DNA of 64,000 bases, taken from assembly GCA_001695595.3 (NCBI GenBank), contig MBPM02000018.1, positions 806,001 through 870,000 on the forward strand, given 5' to 3'. Each line of letters opens with the position of its first letter. Positions within the stretch are counted from its first letter, which is position 1. The position numbers were made by a program, and so were the translations under genes. The notes beneath the pieces are model-generated. The model had not been told where the DNA came from, ran no database searches, and saw only the letters and a program-made list of their open reading frames with translations. The DNA is from Plasmopara viticola (taxonomy: Eukaryota; Oomycota; Peronosporomycetes; Peronosporales; Peronosporaceae). Positions 25,278-34,641 of this stretch are shown one piece after another.

Positions 25278-25611
25278 TGTCGCGAGACCCGGGGTGTGGA
25301 ATGTAAAGCAAATTGGGTTATCCGGAAAACTAACTACTTCCTAATTCTGCTTCTTCCTATGCAGGTCACGACGGCTCTGCAGCCGTCGGACAAAACGTAA
25401 TTCTGGAGCATCCCACAGATGCAGCAAACATGTATTTAGCACACAGCGTGCCAGCAAATGTCGAGCCCGTTGGGGCCATTGGGCACGCACTGTTGGTCAC
25501 GAGGATTGAAGCTTCTTCTACAGGCTGAGCCGACGGAAACGCGGCTGCTGTCATCGCCCATTTTGTTCCCGTGATCTGCTGGACGGCAGCAGCGGCTTGA
25601 TGGGAACCGCT
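25278..25611 (-). repeat. 5' LTR of the gypsy element
   Basis: 334-bp partner of the LTR at 20335-20668 with about 23 substitutions. As the 5' LTR for minus-strand coding it should contain the element promoter. I cannot assign a TATA box or transcription start. Confidence 0.9.
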
Positions 25612-26457
25612 TATAAGCAAAAAGACTTTCGTAGTTACACAATTATACATTGATTTTTTTCATAGAAAATCGCAGTAATTAGTCATGAGCGAAGAAAGAC
25701 GTTTCGTTTGCAATCCGCTCAGCTCCGCGCAAATCCATACATCGCCGTAGCCGCCAACATTTCGACCAGTGACACAAATTCTGTTGATTTTACAAGGATC
25801 ACACCAAAAGGATTCATCTTGTTATGATATCTAATTACCCATTTCAGTCTCGCTGCCTATAATCAATTCACAACGCTCCTGTAGCGGGTCGTCCATCGCA
25901 AAGCAAGCTGATAATGCGAGCTACTCGCCGGTTGTATGCCGCACTTGCTTCTTCAGGTAAGAAAAACATTTTAAGGTCTCATTTTGCCGATATCAAACAT
26001 CTACATCAGTGTAATTAATATTTCTTATGCGTCTGATGATTTTTCATTTATGTATGATGCTAATGCTTGCAACGGTTTTTGATAAGCTTCTGAGTTGCAG
26101 ATAGTACAAGCATTGGCGTCTGATTAGAAAATAGCAAGACAGGGCTTCCATTCCCTTCAGAAATCTCGACCGATGCATTAATGGTTCTCCGTCGAATGAC
26201 CGAGGCAATTAATAGGAAAGCCATAATTTTGAGGTACACTTGTAATCCGGAAGAAATTAATTAGCCAGAGTTTTCGTGTGCATAGTACCGACAATCAAAG
26301 AGTAATCTCAGTGTCATAAAATCTAGCAGTGATAATGCCATGAAAGTCACTTTACGCACTAAGGCTCTACCTTTGATATTCGGAGGTACATAAGTTTTTT
26401 TTAAATATACATCATGTAGTCAAATATTAGCAAACGTATCTGGTACAAAATAGCAAG
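25612..26457. other. No gene seen between gypsy element and secreted-peptide candidate
   Basis: AT-rich stretch with no open frame of note and no recognised repeat. Confidence 0.5.
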
Positions 26458-26598
26458 ATGAGATTGTGGACCTTGGTGATGCTTGTATACTCGATGCGTG
26501 TGACGTCAGCAATTTCATGTGAGAATTTTACCAATGCACCATTTCTCCTGTGCACAATGCAATTGGATCTTGAATGTTCCGCTGTCAGATGCAAATAG
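26458..26598 (+). CDS. Candidate small cysteine-containing secreted peptide (46 aa) or effector relic
   Basis: A 46-codon frame starts MRLWTLVMLVYSMRVTSA, a plausible signal peptide with a small-residue cleavage end at about residue 18. The mature part would be about 28 residues with four cysteines (at residues 21, 32, 40 and 45 of the precursor). It stops with TAG at 26596-26598. A second open frame, 26519-26779, overlaps and continues with hydrophilic sequence (SRAGTLSGFTNFGDFDSF). This could therefore be a longer secreted protein split by a frameshift instead of a true 46-residue peptide. I see no RXLR motif in either frame. It is short enough to be chance. Confidence 0.3.
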   Translation: MRLWTLVMLVYSMRVTSAISCENFTNAPFLLCTMQLDLECSAVRCK

Positions 26599-27487
26599 GG
26601 TGGCACCTTATGCAATCGACTCAAGAGCAGGTACTCTCTCAGGTTTTACTAATTTTGGTGATTTTGACTCGTTCTCGAATGCTAAAAGCGATGCTTTAGA
26701 ACGCGTAAGCAATAGGGCCTCGTTTCCGCGCATCACAAGCACCAGCTTACAAATTGGCGACAATGCTCCAGTCTTGTAACGTGCAGCTCGCTAGATTGCC
26801 GTTTAAAGCATCTTTTCAAACATTTGCATTCCGCTTTGCCTGGCAATGCTGACGGTAATTTGTTAAAAATTCTTTAAGCCATACCTGTCATCTGCATTAC
26901 GCCTTGAAGTAGGCGGATTGCGCTTATACACTAAGTTGGCAATGCGTGCACTAAATGGAAACTATGTTTCAGCGTGAACAGTCCAAGCGAGCATAGTTGG
27001 CACACCATTTAGATTTCCCGAGTTTTTTTGTTAAAGAAATCAGACTTAGGAAAATAAGTATAAGAGATTGATTCAATATGCATGATTGCAGATGTATCGC
27101 CTTGGAAGATCACAGTGTTTTCATCTTTTTCCCTCCTCTTTCACGTAAAATTGACTGATGCAATAATCCTGCTTAGCAACCCTTAGTCGATGTGAAACAA
27201 CCTCAAAATGAAAAGAAATATGCCATTTTACGTAGATATATTGACTCCCAGGCAATTTTATATCCAAGATAGATAATTCGCGGCATCATTTACCACGGTC
27301 GCAACATCGTGTAATGCAGAAAAGCTATAGTCAATCTTTGTTTTTACCAAAACTTGCAGATAGGACGTCATTGCTACTCACATCGGCATGGATTTGTGTG
27401 TTCGTCAGCTCAACTTCCAGCTTTTTTATCAGTGAAACACCAAAATGGTCAATATGAGCTTCACCTGGATGCGGTGATAGCACTAAA

Positions 27488-28010
27488 CTAAAAGTAATTC
27501 TTGCTACTGCCCGGGTAGAAACTTTTCAGCCACATAAACTCACCCAAGGAAGCCGTGATGGTACATGTTTCACTAGCTGGGGCCGCTGTATCTGAAGTAG
27601 TGACTGACGCGTCAGCAGGGGCATTAATACATACGAGTGGAGTGTCAGTGGAATCAATAGGAACCTTGGTTGTGGAAACCGGCGCTTTAATCGAGTTAGC
27701 AGTAGCAGTCGGCACATTAAGGAGATCAGAGGGAATCTCGGGAGAGGCAGCCTTGGCTTTGGAGGGCTCACAAGGGGCTTCGGTTGTGATATCCGGTGCA
27801 TCGGTTCCCATATGTTTGAAGGAATTAAAAGGAGTCTCGATGTATCGGTAAAGTCAGAGAAGAATCTGTCGTGGCGACACGAGCTGTTGTAAACGCAGAC
27901 GAGGTATCGTTCACTGCGGAAGCGATTTCAATCAATGCCACCGGAGCCTCAGATGGTGTGACGAAAGGAGTTGATGTATCAATTCCAATAAAGAAGCAGT
28001 CAGGGTAAAT
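27488..28010 (-). pseudogene. Thr/Pro/Ala-rich extracellular-type protein relic
   Basis: Minus-strand sequence reads through two frames with the same unusual composition. From about 28010 to a TAA at 27825-27827 it includes TSTPFVTPSEAP and similar. After a frame change, 27488-27811 continues with TDAPDITTEAPCEPSKAK, STTKVPIDSTDTP and ASVTTSDTAAPA. Mucin-like Thr/Ser/Pro/Ala repeats of this type are common in oomycete cell-wall and secreted proteins. No signal peptide or complete start is visible upstream. I read it as the broken remains of such a gene. The composition running across the frameshift is the main support. Confidence 0.45.
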
Positions 28011-28047
28011 TGCATATCTTGTTGTCGTCCGAAATCGACAGCATGCA

Positions 28048-28209
28048 CAGCGCCTCGGAGCTTCGAAAGATTAGTTATACGCTAAGTTGTGGTTCTATTG
28101 CGCCTATGTTTGCCTAGATAGATAGATAGATGGAATAAATTTGTGGCCATTCAGCATCTCGGCGCTTCAAAAGATTATTAATACGCTTAGTTGTGGATCT
28201 ATTGCATCT
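28048..28209. repeat. 58-bp direct repeat pair around a GATA microsatellite
   Basis: Copies at 28048-28105 and 28152-28209 (104 bp apart) share AGCTTCRAAAGATTA, TACGCTWAGTTGTGG and TCTATTGC words and differ at about 10 of 58 positions. Between them is a short (GATA)n run at about 28115-28131. Confidence 0.7.
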
Positions 28210-31200
28210 GGGCACAAAGAAGCCCGCAAATCTGATGCCAACTTTGATGCGACAGCCGCAGGTCCCATTTTACAGCCAAAAGTGTCGGCATTTTTGGAAG
28301 GACATGATGAAGAAACGTTTGAGGTAAGAGTTGCTGAATCCAGCACTATTGCCGTTTGAATAACAAATGCCTCCGACTGCACGGTGTTCGTCTCTTCACA
28401 AAATCGTCAGTGATTACTTAAGCAACTTAGACCTTGGTACAAACAGGTGTCGTCCGTTGATGCAGAGATGCGAGCAGCCCACCAGAATCTGCGGAAACGG
28501 TCAAAGGACCGTTATCGGAAACCTTTTTAAATTAAATGCTCAAACGGAGATACTTGTACCTACCAGGACTTCTCGAATCCCCATGCAGGAATGTTAATTA
28601 ATCAAATAAACATGCACATTGCTTCCCGTAAACACTTTGACATCTTATAGTGTCAAAAATAGAATTTGGTGCTACCTTCGTCGTCGGTGTCAAGTTATTT
28701 GTAGCTGGCGTTAATACGATAATGCGCTTTGGCACTTTGACATCATCAGTTTTTTCGTGCAAAATAAGCTGAGAGGGTTCCTACTTATTTAAGATGAATT
28801 AAAGGCTCTAGCACAACTTTTGTCGCGTCAATCGAAACATCTAAAATTTAAATGACTACTTCTTCTTTCGCACGATAGTTGGGTATCGATACATCATGAT
28901 CAATAATTTCTGGCAAGAATGCTGAGCGCATGCGTTATGCAGAATAAGCACTTAATTATGAAAGTCAACACAGCCAGGTGGCGGATGGAGTGAAGCCGCT
29001 GGACGAGAATGCCCTGGCATTAAGCAACCACCCGCGGCAAGAGCAGCTGCCCAGGTTGTCGGATAGCCCTTGGTTGTTGAATAGCCCATGATTTGGATTG
29101 CGGTGTGCTCTGTATTCTTCTGTATTCGCACTCAAGGTGAACGTCATCCCCTCGGCGATCATGATAAAAATTTCACACAAAGCCCAAGCAGTTGACACGG
29201 CATCATGTAGAATTCCATCATCAAGTGCTCGCTCCTCAATTATAATCATTTTAATCGCTTTTGGGCAAATACTAGACATCGCCGATCTCGAAGTCCAGCG
29301 AACACATTCACCATTTTTGTAAAAAAGCACTTTCACGATGAGCTTTATGACTTTCTTCTGAGCTCATTCTCTATTAATATTTTCTCAAAATTGCCCAGGC
29401 AAGGATGCCAGCATCTTTTGCCACCTATACTATGTCAAAGCTTCGACTTCTACGGTAGTTTGGGCGCGTTAAATTCTCTTCAAAAATGGGCTGTCACAAA
29501 TCGAAAATACGAATTGCATCTACAGATCCCCATGTCAGCAGCACTTCTTTGTCCTTACATTGCATATCCATTCCATTTATGCCGTTTCGATTTTCGCACT
29601 TTTGTTTCCAAACACTAGATTCGTCTCACAATATTCCTGATCTCGTGCAAATAGTACTCTCAGTGCCACAATACTAAGCGTCAAGTGAAAATTTATATCG
29701 CTAGTCGAGCGACTTTATTATTTTCGGGTGAGTCAAAACTTTTACCATGCCAAGATTTGCAACTGGTACCAAATCTTCACTACTCTCGATGTTTGATGCA
29801 CCTTCCTACTTCTTTTGCACTTTTATTATATGCTTGCGCAACGTAAAAGAGGCTAAGCTGACGCACACTCGCACACATGACGTTGTTGTGACTAAATTGC
29901 GGAAAACAATTAAGCTTTTATCAAACTTCATTCGCGGGCGACCGGTTTTTCATTTAAGATCTTGTTTATTTCGGCAAGAAGCTCAGACATTGACGCGTCT
30001 TCTTCCTCATTTTAAGCTTTATTGGCAGGCCTTGACTCAAAAATCCTAACTAATTTCAAGAATCCAGATAAAATGATTATTTGATAAAATAGCGGTGTAC
30101 CTAATTACTAATGTGTCATCGGAGCACGATATTTTTGTGTTGCATTCTTCCTGACTGAAACTTCATGTTGTGGTGATTCCATCTGTAAAATGATTGGTCG
30201 CAACATGACTTCTCTAACACGGTATGTGGAAGCTTCACTCGCTGTAATATTTAAAATACTTTGTACAGGATGAACTGAACGTCACTAAGGGGACGGTTTT
30301 TAGTACTCAGGATCTATCATAAAGCTGTACACGATCTAACAACCACTGCTTATTGAATTCTGGTATAAAATTACTGCGCTTGTAAAATGTGTACATCATG
30401 AGGAATTCTATCAAAAACTCTAAGTGAGTTGCAGCTCAAAGCAAGAGTAGGGTTAAGTTTTGGTATTATGAGAAAACTATTTTTTGGAGTCAGGCAGATA
30501 GCTTTCTGCGATTGTAAGTATCGAGCGAAAACCAGAGACCTAAGTTCAGGGGTTTTCTCGGCAAACAGCTACCCCAACACCGTTAATAAATGCTCTGTTG
30601 GAGCCACCTCAACGGTAGATGACAGAGTCATCTGTGTATATGAGAGCTGAAGTCTAAGGCAGACGTCCCGCTTAAATCGAAGTCGCTCACGATGAGTTTG
30701 GAGACTTTAGAATGGAAGCAATAGGCAATCTTCTGCTCTGGGCAAAAGGATTTAAATTAACCATTTTGACCGTTATGTTGCGGCTTGAGCAACAGATAAT
30801 AAATCAATATATCTCGGAGCTTGCCCAGAGCAATACTTGCAATACCTCAACGAAGGCGATTTTATTTTGCCATTAATGAGCCGAATTGTCTGGCCACGCA
30901 AGTCATTCTGTCCTCAACTATGCTACTATGTGCGGTTGCACTTTTTTCCCAATTTATTGAGGTATAAAGCATTTGGTTGACTTTATCAAAAAGTTTAGTC
31001 TCTACTGGCTGAGCATACAAGTCAAAGCAAGCTGCAGCTACTGTTTTTATAAGAAAAAAACGGCCAGGACGGAGGTCCTCAGTTGACATTCGAGCTTTAA
31101 AGGGTTCGTGAAATTGGAATTAGATCCCAGCTTTAACTTAAAAAAACACTAATAGCCTCCACCTAGGGCTCATCAAGCTGTCCGATCACCTTCAGTCAAA

Positions 31201-32653
31201 GGTATAATGATAAGGAGAAAGCTAATCTTCGGGATGCAGGATAGCCCTTCGATAAGTCATATCCACCGTTTGTGGTCAGGGTGTCCCCTGAAACAAGCAA
31301 GTCAAAGCTAAGGGAGCCTAAATCTATGTCCAGCATGTCGTCTGGTATATCGCGAAAAGCAGCTCTCGACGCGGGTTACTGGAATAAATTAAGCTTTGTC
31401 GATCAAAACAACTTTGGACTTCTTACCAAAATTATAAAAGTGAGATAAGCGTGATAAAATAGTAAGCTACTTATTCTAAGCCCTACAAATAAGCCTTCGA
31501 TGTGAGGACCACAAAACGGCGGCCTAAGCTAGTGAAAAAAAAAGACTCTTAATATGACCGAATGAGGGATGAACAGGTTTATCAAGCAAATCGTGGTCTG
31601 TCTCTTTTGCAGGTGGTCCCAGTCAAACACTCTGGTCAGAATTGCAGGCAACCCGACTTGCCTCGTGGGCTTGGGCTGCATATGTCGGTGCGCGGCGCGA
31701 CGTCATAGCAGTCGTAACCGTAGTGTATCCCCTAAACCTGGCTCTGATAGCAAAGCCCTCGACAATTGCACCATTAGTCAAATCTTTGGCGGTCAAAGCT
31801 ATTGACAACGCTATTAATTGACTAGACATACCGTACGCGCATGAAAGCTTATGCAACACATGCTTTGACGTACATACTTATGCCTAAGATACAACTGCTC
31901 GAAACCTCGACGGAGAATATTCTGTGTCAGAACCTGCAAACATGCTAGTTTTATGACGTAAAACGGGTTAATGAAATCATAAAACGACTGTCACGTGGTG
32001 TCATATTGTTTGGTTTGACAGGAAAAAAAAGTTTCTATATAAAACGATTGTATACCGTAACGAGCCTTGACATTTAACGGTCGTAGATTAGAAATCTATT
32101 TTTAATTCGCATCGTATAATTCGCTTCGTATAATTTGACAATCGGATCCTTCGGCACCAACAATATGTAATCCATGCTGATTGCAATTTCTTCTGCATCT
32201 TCTTACTATGCGTTGTAAACTACAATGGAAAGTTGCATGACCAAATGGGGACCAAAGATCGTATATTGATCTTGGATCTCGCACCGTTACCGATCAAATA
32301 CAGTCAAAGAGACCATCCCGTTATCAGACACTAACGCAATTACTGGCCACTTTTTCCTCTAACGCTTTAGCGCGGAAACATAGGGTTTCTAGTCAAGAGT
32401 ATAGCACTTGATCATATGTCTGAGCTGGCGTTACGCCGTATGCGGCCTTTGCACGGCTACGATTTTACACATAGCCCAAGCAGCATACCGTGTGACATGT
32501 AGGCACACATTTCTTCGCAAAACTGCATCTTTCAAGCATAGCTGCTTCAGTCAAAGCATAGCTGCTCCAACGTAAACTTCACTTTATTGTGGCCGCCATC
32601 TGTGCACATATGAGACAGTCTCACGATATGATCTATCAGTCAGCAATCAGTCG
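28210..32653. other. Gene-poor stretch
   Basis: About 4.4 kb with no supported gene. The best of several weak signals is a plus-strand frame at about 31609-31804. It sits just after a splice-acceptor-like TTTTGCAG and reads like protein (for example WSELQATRLASWAWAAYVGARR), which would suit a surviving exon, but I cannot link it to a family. Short frames at 28965-29336 (minus) and 29747-30049 (plus) are unrecognised. Confidence 0.35.
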
Positions 32654-32773
32654 ATGCGGCATTCAGTCAGATTGCTGGATGGAAAGGCATTCCGCACTCG
32701 TCGCGGACATCACGCCCTCTCGCAGCTTTTTCATTTGGCAACTTTCTTAGCTCAGGTCATACTTTACGAAACG

Positions 32774-33193
32774 ATGGCTACAGTATCAATGCACAATGGT
32801 GACATGGACAAGCGTATATCGCCCGTCTTCCGAACGCTTGCTTCGCCTCTGCGCCAGCGCCCTTTTGACCTCGAGAAGCTGCGGGAATTGGCACGCAGTG
32901 ATGAGTTCTCTGACAGTGAGAGCGACGGCGTCAGTGATGGTGAAGGGGTGGAGGAGGATATTTCCAATATCCTGCTTGTGTCTCGTCGTCGCGCCCCGAT
33001 AACACGAAAGAAGCTGGATGCCCAGCGACGTGATTTGATCGAGCAGCAGAAGAAGAGCAGTGAAAAGGCTAGCAGCAGTCCCAAGGGCGACGAGTGGGAG
33101 ATCGTCGATAAGTCGCCGACGTTCATGAGTGTTGCTGACGGCAAGACAGAGCTCGGAGGAGAGAGCTGGTTTGTGCAGGACCACGAGCTATAG
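32774..33193 (+). CDS. Small acidic conserved-looking protein, function unknown, 139 aa
   Basis: I do not recognise the family. The start chosen is the ATG at 32774. An in-frame ATG exists at 32654, but the extra 40 residues look like untranslated sequence. The protein is hydrophilic. It has a strongly acidic stretch with many Ser-Asp/Glu pairs (about residues 42-63), typical casein-kinase-2 targets. A basic helical segment (RKKLDAQRRDLIEQQKK, 78-94) follows, then DEWEIVDKSP (106-115) and the end SWFVQDHEL. WEIV with acidic residues before it fits the W-x-x-L/I/V Atg8-interacting pattern, though such short motifs arise by chance. There is no signal peptide or membrane segment, so the C-terminal DHEL is unlikely to be an ER-retention signal. 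It ends 77 bp from the RAD9 stop on the other strand. Confidence 0.7.
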   Translation: MATVSMHNGDMDKRISPVFRTLASPLRQRPFDLEKLRELARSDEFSDSESDGVSDGEGVEEDISNILLVSRRRAPITRKKLDAQRRDLIEQQKKSSEKASSSPKGDEWEIVDKSPTFMSVADGKTELGGESWFVQDHEL

Positions 33194-33270
33194 GACGACA
33201 TTAAGTGAACGTGCTGGGTAAATTAAGTTCATTATTTTAGTCTCTTGCCTCTCTTTGACTGCCTACGCTA

Positions 33271-34571
33271 CTAATCTATGCGCGGACGTTTGCTGTGAGA
33301 TAAATATCGCGGATTCTCCTGCGACGATGATTGCGACATCGATAGAGTATGGCTCTCGGGGACGTTGCTATACAAGCAAGATAATGCGACTGTCAATTCA
33401 TATTGTACTTTAAGCAAAACAAACACTTACTTGTTTGGAACCAGCACGACTTCCTCCTCGCTATTTGCTTGCGATGGCGCTGGCAGGAACGTCGTGACTG
33501 TCGACAGAGTCATCTCAATGGAAAACTTGGCCATAGACGTCGACTCGGCCGCAAACATCACGGGACTGAGCAGTTAACGATCATTCAGTTAACACGTGAG
33601 TAACCGTTATAGTAGCCCTCAGACTCTAGTACCTGCCACTTGTGCTGAAGTAAAACGACACTTCCAGCACGTCGCTTGTTTTGCAGAAAGCCAGCAGTGC
33701 CTACATAGAACTTCATCATCAGCTTAATTCTCCTCACTCCTACCATCTTACCCACCCGAATTTCTCTCATACAAAAAATTAGCTGCGCCGACGAAGCCAA
33801 ACTGTCGCTTACTGGCTGTAGAATGTACTCGGTAAATTCAGCGCTCTCCACCGCCGTTTCTGTCTGCAGCTGAGCCTTGCTATCTGTGACACTGGAGAAA
33901 TGACTTTGGAACTTGACGTGTGTCGGTGAACATGTGACGCTCACCTCACTACTATGATGGATATGAGCTAGTAGAGAGTTTAGATGGTGCTGCCTTGTTC
34001 TCCATCGACTAGGACTCGCGTCCCTGTCAAACACAGCGCGCATGATTTGGCAAGATTGCACCTTCATGTGATGCGTCTTTGTGATGTCAAAATCGCAACG
34101 CAATCGCCAGCGCAATTCGATACAGTCCAGATCCACTTCATCGAATTCACTGCTCTGAGAAACGTTTTGTTGACTGGCGTCCGCTTGGTCCAGCGCTTCT
34201 TGGTCCACAAGAAGCGCGACTTGAACACTCTGCACGTGCTTTAGCGTACGAAAGACATTGCAGCAAGACTTGGCGAACACTTTACACTTGACAAAGGGAG
34301 TTCGTCCATTAAATCGCGCTTTCAGCATCTCTACTGAGGTAATGTCGACGTCTTGGAGGGTAATACTACAGCCATTCGACTCGGAAAAGAACGTTCGATC
34401 TAGTGTCACCTGACCAGAAGCCGAATGTGCATCATTCAGAGCGCGGAGAGTGAGACGATGAGCTCCAGGATCACACTCGATGGACACCTCCTTGCCAACT
34501 TGAGCCAAGCACTGGAGCGCCGCAACAAACACCTTGAGCGCTTCCTCGGCAATGTCGAGGCGCACTTCCAT
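33271..34571 (-). CDS. RAD9: Checkpoint clamp subunit RAD9, 371 aa, four exons
   Basis: RAD9 of the 9-1-1 (RAD9-HUS1-RAD1) clamp, a PCNA-like ring loaded at damaged DNA in the nucleus to activate ATR-type checkpoint signalling. The family is clear from KTHHMKVQSCQIMRAVFD (animal RAD9 has RKTHNLSFQDCESLQAVFD), the CNVFRTLKHV block and FCMREIR followed by ALLAFCK in the next exon. Exons by splice sites and reading frame: 34571-33756, 33700-33633, 33565-33431 and 33367-33271. The GT-AG introns are 55, 67 and 63 nt. With them the frame stays open for 371 residues, close to animal RAD9. The last exon ends in a short tail with SQ dipeptides and a basic KRPRID terminus resembling a nuclear signal. 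The start is the ATG at 34571; an upstream in-frame ATG at 34643 would overlap the neighbouring gene. Without splicing, the frame would end falsely at 33585. Confidence 0.9.
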
Positions 34572-34641
34572 ATTGCCTAAAACTGCCTCGCTCGAGTGAC
34601 ATACGCTTTCCCATGCGACTAATACGACATTCACTCCCACC
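34572..34641. promoter_or_regulatory. 70-bp bidirectional promoter between RAD9 and UFL1
   Basis: Only 70 bp separate the start codons of the divergent RAD9 (minus) and UFL1 (plus) genes, so both core promoters must lie here or within the 5' coding ends. The TTCACTCCC just upstream of the UFL1 ATG loosely resembles an oomycete initiator (TCAYTTT-like). No TATA box is seen. Confidence 0.6.

Larger units (their letters stand above)
20335..25611 (-). mobile_element. Ty3/gypsy LTR retrotransposon with chromodomain, inactive
   Basis: A 5,277-bp element bounded by two 334-bp direct repeats and coding on the minus strand, so the 5' LTR is on the right. The domain order is gag with zinc knuckle, protease, reverse transcriptase, RNase H region, integrase and a C-terminal chromodomain, the chromovirus branch of Ty3/gypsy. 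Gag and pol are interrupted by many frame changes and stops, so it cannot make its own proteins. The LTRs differ at about 23 of 334 positions by eye (about 93% identity, mostly transitions), implying an old insertion. I could not find a clear target-site duplication or an unambiguous tRNA primer site next to the 5' LTR. Confidence 0.9.

Noticed and set aside
33182..33193. C-terminal DHEL resembling an ER-retention signal on the small acidic protein
   Set aside because: The protein has no signal peptide or membrane segment, and DHEL is not a usual KDEL/HDEL variant, so ER retrieval is unlikely.
32764..33201. 145-codon minus-strand open frame antisense to the small acidic gene
   Set aside because: Ser/Arg-rich mirror of the acidic coding strand. 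No start context or homology.
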